A stretch of 64,000 bases of DNA from Neoscytalidium dimidiatum. Its lineage: Eukaryota > Ascomycota > Dothideomycetes > Botryosphaeriales > Botryosphaeriaceae. The notes below the pieces were generated by a model. The model was given only the letters and a program-made list of their open reading frames with translations, searched no databases and was not told the DNA's origin. The position numbers and the translations under genes were made by a program. Positions 1 through 12,115 of this stretch are shown here, piece after piece. Numbering within the stretch: position 1 is the stretch's first letter; every line of letters starts with the position of its first letter. The DNA lies in assembly GCA_037367355.1 (NCBI GenBank), contig CM074698.1:372001-436000 (forward strand). Direction: 5' to 3'.

Positions 1-815
1 AAATCACGGCCGTCAAGGAGCGTATCGAATCCGTCAGCGCTCCGCCACCTCCCCCACCACCAACAGAAGTCGAACTGGCCAAGCAGCGCCTCCAAATCGG
101 CTACGCCAACAAACCTCTCATCGCCGACCCACTCAAAGATGACGATATCTTCGCCCCAGTCGACGCGCCCGCTGGCCGCGCCGCGAAGAATTTCCGCCGC
201 GCAAAGGACTTCGCCAAGCAGCACGGCAAGAGCCCCGGCCCGCACCCCTTCGCGCCGCTCGTCCAGGAAGAGTTGCCGAAACTCATCTCGAACACGACCA
301 AGAGCCTGCCCCCGCCCACCGCCTTCCACGCCGCCTTCCAGCAGCTGCTCGTCTCGCCCTTTGGCGCGCCCTTCCGCCAGACCTTCAGCCGCCGTGCCGC
401 CGCCATCGTGCTGGGCGCCCCCAACAGCGGCGCCAGCAACGTCGTCAACGCCGTCACGGCGCTCACGCAGCTCGCGCTCCGCAGCATCAAGGAGGACGTG
501 TACGGCGTCGTCAACCGCGACGTCGTCGTCATCATCCGCACCTTCGCGGCGGTGCTGGCGAGCGTGGATGCGTTCGTGAAGGCGGGCCTGGACGTGCATT
601 GGACGGACGTGGGGTTCGACGAGAGGGAGGGAAGGGAGTACGCGCGGTTGGGCGAGGTGGGCGAGGTGGTGGGGGCGCTGAAGACGGGGTTGGCGCAGGT
701 GTTGGGCGTGTTCGAGATGTATTTGAGGGGCATGGAGATGAGCGAGAGGGAGCTGAGAGAGGTGAAGGAGTTGTTGGGGAGCGTTAGGGTGGGTGGGGAG
801 GGAGAGGAACGGTGA
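1..815 (+). CDS. NDC1: Nucleoporin Ndc1-like protein, C-terminal part (5' end off window)
   Basis: An open frame enters from the left edge (first full codon at base 3) and runs without a stop to TGA at 813-815, giving about 270 C-terminal residues. The start is outside the window. The visible part has a proline run (PPPPPPP) near the edge, then an acidic DDDIFAP patch, a basic helix and an amphipathic C-terminal region containing the segment DVYGVVNRDVVVIIRTFAAV and a Leu-rich closing helix. This tail resembles fungal Ndc1/Nup proteins, which anchor nuclear pores and spindle pole bodies in the nuclear envelope. The transmembrane half of the family would lie upstream and cannot be checked. The family call is by remembered similarity of the tail only. 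Codon use is strongly C/G-ending, as in a well-kept gene. Confidence 0.6.
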   Translation, partial: ITAVKERIESVSAPPPPPPPTEVELAKQRLQIGYANKPLIADPLKDDDIFAPVDAPAGRAAKNFRRAKDFAKQHGKSPGPHPFAPLVQEELPKLISNTTKSLPPPTAFHAAFQQLLVSPFGAPFRQTFSRRAAAIVLGAPNSGASNVVNAVTALTQLALRSIKEDVYGVVNRDVVVIIRTFAAVLASVDAFVKAGLDVHWTDVGFDEREGREYARLGEVGEVVGALKTGLAQVLGVFEMYLRGMEMSERELREVKELLGSVRVGGEGEER

Positions 816-3800
816 GAGAGGGGTTTTCCTTTGCCTTGGTGCCAGGGTTGATGGGAGGGTGAGGTTAGGAGGGTTTGCTTTTAGCGGTGTATATTGGAAG
901 CGTGCGGGAGGAACAAACGCCGGTCAGCGTAAAACAGCTATTATATGGATCGAAGGGCAATGACAAACGTTATTCTCTGCATGAAATCACGTGGGTTATT
1001 CTTATAGTGGTACTGCTTCCATGATGAGACGAGCTTCTGCTAATGCGGGACAGACTGCTGCGAAATACCATGTGCTGAGAGTGACGGCCCAGTGACAAAT
1101 GATTCTATCAATGCAGGAGTCACACTTACTACTCCCTCGGCAAACAGAGTGCTTGCGTATTAAAGGCGGGCGTCCTCTGCTTATAATTGCTTTCTCTCCG
1201 TGCACATCAAAGCCATGCTTTGCGGCGGCAGGCCCAAGATAGTTCAACTCCTCCCTCTGCAGCGATATTTGCAAGAAAAACACTTGCATTCCTTTTGGCT
1301 TTCTGCAGGCTATGTTTAGTGCGGTCTTTGTAGCGAAAGGGGTTGTAGTGGGAGACGTGGCCATTTTTATACTTGACGCTGAAGATTAGCAGCCAGGATA
1401 GCTGATGGCGCGCTCCACTCTCTGATATTGACAACCCTGTCAGAAGTAGATCCGTCGTCCTTAAGAGCCGAGGTGGAAGAGAAGGGAAATGGACCTTTTG
1501 TGGGCTGCGGGCTGGTAGTTGCCAATAGAGTAAGGTGATAAGTAGCTGCGATGATCATAGTGCGAAGCGGGTCTCGCTGTACACACCACTTGGGCATGGT
1601 TAGCTGCTCTTCGGTTTCAAGGAGAAGGGGAAAGAAAGGATTTAAGTAGGTGGGATTTCTGCAGGCGGTGGATCTGGTTGGCTGACTGGTGGCGGGCAGT
1701 ATTGGGGGCCAGGCGCGTAGGTCCGTCGTGGGCAAATTGCTATTTCGGGCTTGGGATTTCCTCACGTATGGGCTTTGCAGCTGAGCCACACGGTGAATTT
1801 GTAGTTTGATTTGGTGGGTATGAAGAGATTGTTCTTGTTCTACTGGACTAGCGTTTGAGCGGAGCAGGACATCACAGCTTTGTACACTGCTTGAGAGCAG
1901 CCCATGTATCAATTACATCTTCTTCCACTGCTAACCATTGGAGCGATGCCGTACTCGTGCTCCTCTACCATTTTCTGCTAGTTAATCCTAAGCAATAGAG
2001 CTAGTTGCTCACTAGTAGCATCACCGTCCTACACAAGATTTCAGCAATCACGAACGATGGTGGAAGGCTCTGTAGCACCGCAGATTTGTCAACTTGGTTT
2101 CGAGTGGTCCGAAAATTGGGCTAGAAAGTGAACAGCATCTCTGTCCTGTGAGAGTGAGCCGCTTTGTCGAAAGAGGATTGATCATCCAGAATATGAGCTG
2201 CCTGAGACTACTCGGTAGTTCAGGTGCTCGTTTCGTGTTTCAAACAGTGTGGAAAGCAGGTACCGAGGAGGGTGGTGAGAGTGTCAAACCTTGGTGTTGT
2301 TTTTCACCAGCATGCCAATTCATTCATTCTACTCATCATTATTGCTAAATACAGCACCCCATCAACTCCCCAGTACAATAGAGAGACACTAGGGCTGGCA
2401 GGTGCATTGCCTGTTTGCGCTTGCAGAGTGCGCTTGCAGTTGGTCGTGCGTGAACTGGAGTAATGCAGACGACGGATCATTTACGAGCCGCAATAATGCA
2501 AAAGGTAACCGCATCGATAATTCAAACATAAGCATTACTGACAATTGGGACGTGGAGCTGAAAAGAGGGCTTCAAATAAGCACTGAATCAACTGGATTGG
2601 TGCTCCTCGCTACACGGGAGCTATTCGATAAGTAACATGATTGGAAAATGTTATCATTTACCTTGCGTTATATGCAAGGCATTCAAGGTTCGCTAGGATT
2701 CTTGCGCTCCACTGTTATGCGGTTTACTGTTATCCGCTCAATGATTTTGCGTGTGCCCGATCAACCCACTAGGGCCTGCAGCTGATTACAATCTGGTGAA
2801 ACTCATAGAGCCATGTACAAGTATTCCAGTTGTCGGGCAATTGGGAGCTCACAAAAGCCCGTGCGGAGGGCTGTCTCAAAATTAGAAAGCATCATCTCAT
2901 TCTTGTCTCTTTGGCGTGATCTGTGAGTAGCTCTATGATCTTCGCAGAAGCACCACAATTTCCACATTAACGAGCATGGTCTGCCGTACTCCTATGTTCA
3001 AAATGCCTCTTGTCAATACGGTGTTCTCATTCCATTCAGGCGGAATCTGAGATTATGATCACCTGGCCACACATGTCACAGTCGCGAGAAGCTTCAGCAT
3101 ATGCTCTTGATAATCGACATCGGTAAACGAATGTGGTATGTACCACTATTGACATGGCCTTGTATATCTGTGTCATCGCATGATTGCACTAAAGGCAGGC
3201 GAAACCGGTTAATGAGGGTCACCTTACCACTAATTGTGGTCAAGAGTTGCTCTCCAGCCGAGGCGCGCATAGCAACCCATCAAAGTAGGTGAGGTGCAGA
3301 GTTCAAGTAAATTCGATACTTTGAGGCATTCTACAGACTAAAACAGTACCCGAAGCTTGTGTGACATGCAGCAGTGAGCGTTTATCATGTGCACGTTGGG
3401 CTAGAGGACGAGCGTGCTTCTACCGCAGTCGAACGCAAACGTCCAAAACCTGACACCTTTTAAGCCATGGAACATGTTTACAAAGCCACTGATTGACCTC
3501 TGTCGGCAGTAAATCTCCAGCAGTTTGCTGGGATTGCAGTTTGAGCATCCAGTGTGGATGGCGGGATATCTGATTCAAACACTCTCCGGACACTTTCCGG
3601 GAGCTGACTGGTCAATTATTTCCCAAGTCCAGAAACTAGCCTTAGTTTTTGACTCCCAAGGAATCGTATGCAGCATTTATGGGTATTGTAGAGCCGCAAT
3701 ATTGATATGAAATCCCGACGAGCGACGTCACTTGAGGAAGTTGATAAGCAGCTTTGCCTTACGTGGACCGGTATACTATTGGTCTTCAAGCCAAGAAAAA

Positions 3801-5202
3801 AGAAAGTAGTACTCTGGTAACTCACGTCTTTTCAGCGAAGTCCCATGGATATGAACGTTTTTTTTTTTTTGGTTGTATGAGGTTATAATTTGATAGAGCA
3901 GGCGCACTTTAAGAAGACAAGCTCCAACCCCTTCGTCCGTCAGCGCCAGAACGCATGAGGTCATCACAAGCAGGAACTCTAAGCACAGACAAAGATCCGA
4001 AAGTATGGCCAACTGCGCGCCTGCTCAAAACGTCTTGAACGTGATGTCAAGGGTTCAAGAAATAGCCGATACAAAAATGATACGCAACCTTCGTTCTACA
4101 GCCATCCTTTCCCGAAACCAAGCCATTAGGATGTTTTAGGTGACAGTCTAACCGCACCGCACAAGTAACTGCGTGACTGGTTCTTCAGACCCCGTCTCCA
4201 TGAAATTTCACTCTCCATTCCCTCTCCACACTTCCCGTAATCACTGTCTCGCCCCCAAACCCCAATGCGGGCCCGAAGCAGCAGCATCCCACTTCCGCGA
4301 TTTCAATCAGCAGCTCTCCTGGTTGAGCTCCATCATCAACGGTTCACTCACGCACGACTCGAAGCTTCCGAATGAGCAAGTTCTCGGAAACGTGTCTCAC
4401 AGTTGAGGCCAAAAGCCGCACACGGGGAGTCGTTCAATCGGTGGCACCGCGCAGGGAAGTTTCAGCCGATCATGTACTGCGACCACCAAGCTCCGATGCA
4501 CAACAGTTGTTGGCCTTCCGCCGAAGGGCAGTAGAAACGACGAGTCTTAAAGTAGGCGCCTCCACGGCCCAACCAGCGGAGCCACCGTGTGAAGCCAAAG
4601 CACATGCATTATCGTGTCAGGAGGTATGCGTCGTGTCATGCGCGTGTTCTGACAGATCCTTTGTACACCATCGTTGAATCGGCTTCAACCCAGCCTCTTT
4701 CGAAGAGCCCCGTCATGCATCAGCGACTCGAACCCTCCAAATAAGAGAAGTAATATGTGGCATATCATTCTCCATCGCGCATCCCTTCTCTCTCCATGTT
4801 TCTGCCAAACCCAGTATCTACTGATCAATCGCCCTTAAGCTGAAAAGGTATATGTATAATAAATGAGCAACAAGAAAAAAAAGCAGAGAAAAGGTATACC
4901 GCGAAAATTAAAAACCCCTGAACCCCATGCCACCAGGCACTCCCGCTCCACAACATCCATCCCAGAACCCATGCTTCGCGAAGGGAGAGGGAAAAAAAAT
5001 CAAAAAGAAGAGAGAATGCCCGCAAACCGCTTGCTCCGATGAAAATGCAAGCAGGCTTCCCGCAGCCATGCAACGAGTATCCCGCGAACCCTTTGAAACC
5101 TGCGCAAAAAAAAAAAAAAGCCCCCCCAAAGAAAACAAAGCCCATCAAAAACTTAAGAACGCCGTCTAACATGCCCGACTCCATCCATCAATGCCCCCGA
5201 CA
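816..5202. other. 4.4-kb intergenic region with no supportable gene
   Basis: This stretch lies between the Ndc1 tail and the 3' end of the PHD/forkhead gene, which are convergent. Base composition is more even than in the flanking GC-rich exons, and no frame longer than 181 codons occurs. The longest (minus strand, 1367-1912) has no recognisable motif, signal peptide or compatible splice sites. An 11-base T run lies at about 3860, and A-rich tracts near 4870-5120 fit the 3'UTR of the downstream minus-strand gene. I see no terminal repeats, transposase motifs or tRNA. It may hold an eroded gene or non-coding RNA, but nothing in the sequence decides this. Confidence 0.6.
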
Positions 5203-8200
5203 TCACTTCAACTCCCCCGGCACATTCCTCCCTACCTTAAAGATCTTCTTCGCCCGCGGCAACCTCCCATCCAAGCCCACCGTCCCATCCCTAAACGCCA
5301 ACCGCCCCTCGTACAGCGTCGGCGCCATGTTGCTCGGCAAGTCCAGCAGCTCCTCCAGCGTGTCGAAAAGCTCGGGCTGGGAAGAGTCGTCCCGGGTGTT
5401 ACTGCTGCCCGCCGTTCCGTCCGTCGTTTGCGTGAACGCGGCGGAGGTCGACGCGGTGCCCTGCGTCGCCTCGGCGTCTGGCATGTCCGTGTCAGCGTCA
5501 GAACGCCAAGTGTCGTTGTCATCATCGTCATCTTCGTCCACGTGGCCGTTAACGCGGGGTGCTTCGTTCTGGCCGTGGCCGCTATGCCCGCTGCCCGGTC
5601 GACTGGCCGGAGGCTGCTTGTACGCGCTCGGCAGCGGGCGTTGCACCTCGACGTGTAGCGCATGAGGCGCGCGTTCGTGGCGGACGTAGGCGAGGTTCTG
5701 GGAGAAGCGTGCTTTGCGATTTGGACGTGCTTTGATCTCCGCGATCTTCGCCTCGCGGTCCCACGTTGCGTTAGCCGGATCGAGGTCGGGCGCTGCGGCG
5801 AACAGATCCTTCGTCTTGAATCCGGAGTTCGCTTGTTCATTCAGCAGGAAGGCTCTTACGGCTGCTTGTTCGTTGGACGGCACTCCCGTTTTTTGCCGTT
5901 TGGCCGGACGAGGTTCGACGGCTGACGATGAGGATGGCACGCTCCGACGCATATTCGAGGGGCTTTTTAAGCTTGTCCGCTCAGCTGCGCCTGTATCTGC
6001 CTGTACAACTGGAACATTGGCTGGAGAAGGCGTAGAGAATAGTTCTCGTGCTAGATTTTGATTTTGTGTACGGCTTTTTTCATAGAAGATGGGTGCTTCT
6101 TCCACTAGTAGCGTCGGACGGGGCGCCTTTGTAGTAGCTTCTGGTTTGCGTGGCTGCGACGAGTCTTGAAAATCTGAAACCTTTGCAGTTTGCTGCAGTT
6201 TGGCCGTTTGGTTTGTTTCCGCCATGGATTTTGGCCTCAAAGAAACCCGCGCCTGGGCTCCCCCCCTTTCTCGGAACAGACCGGCGTTCCGTGAAGCCCA
6301 ACGTGAGCGCTCTTCAAGACGATCCAGGCCTGCGCTGGTATCTTTTGCTTCCGCCCTTTTTGGATCTGGAGATCGAGGCCCGAAAGCTATTCCTGGACCG
6401 GAATCCGGACCACGACCCTCCTTGAGGTAGAGTAGCCACGCGTCCGTGTCTAAGTCAAAGAACAGATCCGGTATAATTTGACGCTTGGTCTCTTCTGGAT
6501 CCAGCTTCTCCTGTTCAGCTACAAACTCGGAAGTGAGCACGTGCCAAACGGTGGCCGGAACATACTTGCTGGCTTCGTCGTCCTTTGGCCACAGCGACTT
6601 AACGTGCCGACATTTCCAGCGTTCCGCTGCTTCTGTTGTCACGAACCACTGCACAAGAACAGCATAGCCAGGTGCGTCACGCCGCTGCCTGATTTCCTCG
6701 ATCTGCGCGATAGTTTGAACCAAGGGCTTATGCGCGTAATCAGCAAACTTGAAGCGATTTGGAAGGGGCGCCTTGATATAGTCGCCAACGAAGTACTTTA
6801 AGCTCTTAGCTCTGAACGATGGAACCTTTGCAAGTTCTGTCCACTTTTCGACCGGCTCATCCTTAAAGCCGGGTACAATGTCCCGACCATCAGCGTCGTA
6901 AGCAACCCTATGTCTCTTGATGAACATGGGCGTCTCATCTGCTGATGGAGGAGGCTTAGATGGATCCTTTTGCTGTTGTGCCGGCCTTGGATTTGACGTG
7001 TTGGAGCTTTGGTAAGCGGGCTTGGCAGGGTCGCTGAGATCTTTGCGGCGTGATGACGAGCCGTTGCGGGCTCCTTGAAGGGCGCGTTCCTTTTGGAGCA
7101 GCTCACGATGATTATTAAGCTCGTTTTGGTAGGTGGAAACGTAGTCCTCGGCGAGTTTCCAGCGGGAGAGCTGTCTGGAGCCTTCCATGACGGGAACGTC
7201 CTTAGGAAACTTGGCCTTTTGTTGGCTCAGAGTGGCTGCGATGCTGCTTCTGTGAGTTGTATTGTGTATGTCGTAGCCGTCGACGTTGTCCACGATCCAT
7301 TGATGAACTTGGGCTGCAGTCATGCGATGATCGCTCGCTTCGACTAGGGCAAAACCTATCAGCTCTGGCCAGCTGAAATTCCCAGGCAGCTTAGTAGAGG
7401 GCGCAGGTGCAGCGGTGGAGCGGTGTGACCCATCAATCGACAGCGCATCCTTATCGGGTCCACTGCGAGGATCCTTCGCAGCTCTGGGCCCGATAGCAGA
7501 GCACGCATCGTCGGATCCCATTCCCGCGCGGTCACTGTTGATGTTTTCGTTGACAGGAGAACCAGCTCGGCGCACTAACCGGCTCGCCTCGAAGCTCGGG
7601 CCCCCGCCCGTGCCCGCCTGTCCCAATTGGCCCGCAGCGGCGTCCGAATCGCTCTCACCTTCCCACATATCTTCAAGGCACGAGACCCCTTTCTCTCTAA
7701 CCGTCTCCTCTTCGTAATTATCGTGTCCCTGCGCATGGTGAGGGCTGGGCGGCATCTCTTCTTCAGCAGGATCCTCGTCGCTAACGTCGCCATCCATTTG
7801 CTGAGGGCTAAGCGGCGCATCGTCTCCAAACCCCTCATGAAGACCTGGAGAGAAAGCCCTTGTGTTCTCGGGTGAATTGTCTATTTCTCTGTGATGTAGG
7901 TCAGGTGGAAGTTGAGCTTCTGAGTGCTGCGCGCTTATATCGGTATGCGACCCTTGGCCCTGTTGCTCTTTGCTTGAAGCCTCCTCGTCGACTTGACGGG
8001 CATCGATCTCTGAAAATTTGCTGGTTTGCGCAGCAGGCTCACGACTTGGATCCTGCACAGGCTGCAGTCTGCGCCGCCAAAATTCTTCAGCCGTCTCAGG
8101 AGCCGGTGGACCTGAAAAGCTGCTCTGCTGTACTGTTTGTTTCTTAGCCTTACAACTCATGCTATGGTCATGTTAACAGATTTCCCACAAATTGCGCTCA

Positions 8201-10805
8201 CCAGGGATGCAAAACTTACCACATAGGCTCGTCCGTCTTTGCCGACTGAGAGAAAATATGCTTGCCGCATGTGCTGCAGCGCACCAGGGAGTTGCGTTTA
8301 TGCGGCCGAGGTGCGGCTAGCTTATTCTGAGAATGCATTTCTTCAGAATTAGTCTGCGCAGACTTCCCCCAGAAGAACTCTGCACTGACTCCAATACTTT
8401 GACCGCTCTGTTTGACAGGGGAGCCGGAACTTTGTCCAGGAGACACTCTTGCAATGTCTAGAGAAAGATCTGGAATCTCCGGTCTGAGGTTCTCCTGTTG
8501 AGGCTCATGATGCAACCACTCTATACCGCTATCGTAGGCATCTGCCAAGGGTTTGTTGCTCAACCGTCGCTCATCATGCTCGGCATCCTCCTGATTTGAC
8601 GAAGCGACACGTGAATCGTTTGTGAGAGTGGATGACTGCGTGTTAGGTACCGATGCCTGCTGGGTTTTGCCTCGGCCGGACAATTCTGAGCCGTTCTGAG
8701 TGCTCGGTCTCGTTTCCATTCGTCGAGGGTCTTCAGCAGCTAATGGAAGAGAGGTCCTAGAGTTGCAAGCTGTTGAAATCTGCTCAGACGCGAGCTTTGT
8801 TTGTAGAGGATTCTCATGTGACCCTGAAGGCATGACAGCCACGTTCTGCACGGAAAATCAGTTTAAGCTCGCCAAGATTTACTAGGGCTGACAAACCTGT
8901 ACAGTAACCCTGTCGCGCAGCCGAGGGTCTGTGATCGCTGGCCTGCTTTGCAATCGGGAATCTAGGACTACTCTCTGCGCGGCCATTTCCCCCCTTGCTA
9001 TAAGAGCATCTGGCCTCCCTTTCTGGGTTCCTTTGGTCATGCCATTGGCCATATCAGGGGACGCACCCATCCAAATCTGTCCAACAGACCGTCTGACCGC
9101 ATCTTGTGTCGGATTTTGCAAGTTGTTAGACTCCGATTCAACGGACCCACGAGGCTTGCGCTGCTCATCTGGCTGGCGGCTGCATGGCCTCGGTCTGCTC
9201 TTCTTAATACAGTAGTTGCACTGCCAGGTGGATCTGCACTAACATCAATAAATGTGTTTGAAGATGATTATGGGGCTGAGCTTACATGTCTTCACTGATA
9301 CGAGGCTTCGGTTCCTGACAACTTGCATGGTAATGCCTGGGGCAAGTACTACAGGCAAACTTCTGGTTGTAGTCGGGAAAATGGTTAGTCTTGCATTCAG
9401 CACAGTGAGTCTTTGCCCTTGTAGCACAAGAGGAAATTTCTGATGGCGCTGCAGCACTTGATGTTGATATCTCATCATCGGCTTTAGGCCTTAGATGCAA
9501 GGATGAGGGTCCATCAACCAGATTTCTCGGTCCATCCAATCGGCTGTAGGAATCTGAAAGGAGTTTCCCAGTCTTTTGTGATTCTCCTCCGCCTTCCTCT
9601 GTCGAAAGTAGCTGCAGTGATCTCTGCTCGGGAGTACGAACCTCCATGTGTAGCTGGTATTCGTTGAATAGAAACTTCTCGTTGAACGTATAAAAGCACT
9701 GGAGCAAATCTTCTCTTCCGAACTCGTCATCAGGAGCGACCAGGTAGTATCCATTGTACTCCGCCTTGACAGAGATATCTGGAAACTCTTTTGAAATGAG
9801 TCGATGTAAGTGTGGAATCGTAGATGGTAAGAACGGCAAGTGCGAGCTTGAGATGAAGATATGGGTCTTCTTTTTTAATCTCAGGAGATCATCCTCATGT
9901 ATGACATCTGGATGCTTCACATCCAATGCCTCGTGATACTTCTTTTGTTGTACGTGGGGCGGTTGAGGTGGACGCGAACGAGTATCATTCTTCGGTCCTT
10001 TGGGTACCCCTGAAAAATCAAAGAGAGCGCCCGTGGTGTCTACCTTGCTCTGAGATTTGTTATTTCCACTAAGTCTCCTTGAAGTGGCATTTGAGTCGTG
10101 GTGTTGTCCGTGAAAGGACTCATTTGTTGAAGAGAGCAACTGGCGCAACCGCTGCAACGGCTGCCTCGGTAGTTCAGAACGGTCGTAGGGTCTTGATCTG
10201 CCTATACCATCGTGCATTTCTCGATCTGCAGGAGTAGAAATTGAGAAGCTTGGATCTCGCCTGGTTCTAGTGGGCGGTGGCACGTCTGCCACATCGCGGA
10301 CATAGCTCGGCCTGTAAGTATCTGCACGCGCAAAGAAAGGTGCGTCTCTTTCCAGGTGACGTCTTTTGCCCCATGATTGCGGTTCAGGCGAGATATCCCT
10401 CGACCTTTTGGACATTGGACTTGACTTTTCGCACGAGGCCTGACCTAAATGGTCGATAAGCCCGTTCGTTAGGTCAATGTCTTCAAGTTTCCAATCTCGC
10501 CTTGTGAGAGTCGAGCCAACAGGTGTGTTCTCGCGTAGTCTTTGAGCACAGGCGACTCCACACGCAGCCTCGAAAGCCCTGATGTCTTCAATATACCACG
10601 ATTTCTCGAAATGCCTTGCTTCAATCTCTTGAAGCTTCTTACTTTGCAGTTCACCCTTTTTGTCGTACAAGTCTTCCACACTGATGTTGGGTCCGATTTT
10701 ACTGATAATGAAAGTTGGCGCGACGCTCTCAGCCTGGTTATGAATAATCCAGTAAGAGCCTGTATTGTCGAGACCCAGAAGCGCTTTTTCAGAGATACGA
10801 CTCAT
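5203..10805 (-). CDS. Large PHD finger / forkhead-like / BAH-like nuclear protein (four exons, ~1813 aa)
   Basis: Exons on the minus strand are 10805-9286, 9233-8897, 8845-8220 and 8161-5203 (5442 nt, 1813 aa). The three introns are 52, 51 and 58 nt, and each joins a domain cleanly. Exons 1 and 2 together complete a PHD finger (about residues 468-520; CAEC ... CSTC ... HYHASC ... CNYC). Exons 3 and 4 complete a second zinc element, CSTC...CMSC (about 805-831). A winged helix of forkhead type follows at about 1090-1165 (WPELIGFALVEASDHRMT ... HRSSIAATLSQ). Then comes a BAH-like stretch with FVGDYIKAP, TIAQIEEIR and YAVLVQWF. Residues about 325-405 look like an RRM-type alpha/beta fold (THIFISSSHLPF ... 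YYLVAP). The remainder is low-complexity and acidic, with a basic RPAKRQKTG nuclear signal. The start ATG is preceded in frame by TGA. The function is inferred, not known: a chromatin reader or DNA-binding regulator. The name is left blank because I know no characterised protein with this order. Confidence 0.85.
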
Positions 10806-12115
10806 GAATGCCAGGTATCATGCATTTTATCAGAATCAACCGTATCGCGACACTGGGACGCAGCACTAAGTTGCCTGAGTATAGCTATCAGTGATGCGAA
10901 TGTCGGCCCTAGAATAAAATTCGAAAGTTAGCGCCATGCCCAAATCGTAGTCTATCGGTTCCTGCTGTGGAGAAAAGTCGTCTCAGATCTTTTCAGTTTA
11001 TTAAGAGAATCATGTCGCGTCCGTACGAGGTTCTGAATGTCGTCGTATGCCGGCAGAAGGGCACCTCAGCTGTGCAGGAATGCGTGCAAGTCTCTTATCC
11101 CCAGAAACAATGCGATTTGGAACCAGAAAGCTTTAGGCCAGCGGTTCGCAAATGTCTGCGACTGCCATTAGTTCGGACCCATTGAGGCGAGCCTCGAGTG
11201 CCAGAACTCCAATAAGTCGCTCATTCCATAATTTGATGTCCTCTTCTAGAACTGAATCTACATGCCACAAACGACATGCAGATCGGTCGAAGAGTTTGTT
11301 TGAGGGTCAGATAGACTGCAGCATCGCGCTGAGAGCGTCCTCGGCAACCTGCTGTCGAGCGTACGAGAACATACAGAACCGTCGGCGAACCTGGCGATCG
11401 GACCTTTTACCAACACATCTTCGACGGGCGAGAACTCCCTTTACTGCCTTTGGCAAAGGGATACGAAGAAACATGGGCAGCTGAGAGAAGAGAAATAGCG
11501 ATGACTGACCTTAGGTCTGTTCGGTCGCCAGTAGAGCTTTGAAGTGTTGCAGACGAAAGCTATGTCGAGACAGTTACTCTTCCGGCGACCGAATTCAAGG
11601 GCCGTAGCCAGAAGAGTCGATGTCACCCAGCAACAGTAAGAGAATGGAGCCGAGTGTGAGAGCGAAGAATCGCAGTGTATGTGTCATGGGGGCCTGGGCG
11701 ACAGCACGCGTTTGCGGGCGCTTACTGACTAGCGTGTCTGTTTGGGAGAAAGAAGGGCCCAAGGAATGCAGGCGCGCTGCAAGTGGAGTATTTGAAATGG
11801 CAGTAGCCCCTAGATTTGGTGCGAAGAAAAACTCCACAACAAGTAAGGTGGCGAATGGATCGGTCAGACTGAAGTGGGAGTTGAGAGTGTGGTGAGAAGG
11901 AGATGCGGGCGTTGACGTGCACGTCCTTTAGAGAAGGCGCTCGCGGATCGCTACTCACTAGTCCCGAACAGGGCAGGCGTGTGCCTATCGATAAGCGCCG
12001 CCGTCGCAACGCCCTCGTGTCCGCCTCTCGTGGGGCTCCTCGTACCTATTATTGTCTCCTCGTCTCAGGATCGTCTTCGCGCTTTGAGCTTCTTCCCTGG
12101 CCGCCGAGCGCCGCC
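10806..12115. other. Divergent intergenic region between the PHD/forkhead gene and CEX1
   Basis: This 1.3-kb stretch lies between two divergent start codons and must hold both promoters. It also contains a minus-strand frame (11133-11480) that reads like protein but is broken by TGA; that is listed separately. The sequence just before the CEX1 start, gccgccATGG, is a near-ideal fungal initiation context. Confidence 0.5.
11133..11480 (-). pseudogene. Possible small gene or gene remnant with in-frame TGA
   Basis: Read on the minus strand from an AG acceptor just above 11480, one frame runs 115 codons to TAA at 11133 and is broken only by TGA at 11307-11309. The part after the TGA is unusually protein-like (for example LEEDIKLWNERLIGVLALEA and RLNGSELMAVADICEPLA). 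The part before it is Arg-rich (VLARRRCVGKRSDRQVRRRF). Further upstream on the same strand (11595-11837) is an ATG frame with a hydrophobic run FFALTLGSILLLLLG. I could not join these pieces with good splice sites. It may be an eroded gene, a gene whose introns I failed to place, or chance. Confidence 0.2.

Noticed and set aside
1367..1912. 181-codon minus-strand frame in the left gene-poor block
   Set aside because: No motif, uneven codon use, and no splice sites linking it to the neighbouring 120-codon frame.
4720..4745. tRNA T-arm-like sequence (reverse complement of gactcgaaccctcc)
   Set aside because: No matching acceptor, D or anticodon stems could be drawn around it.
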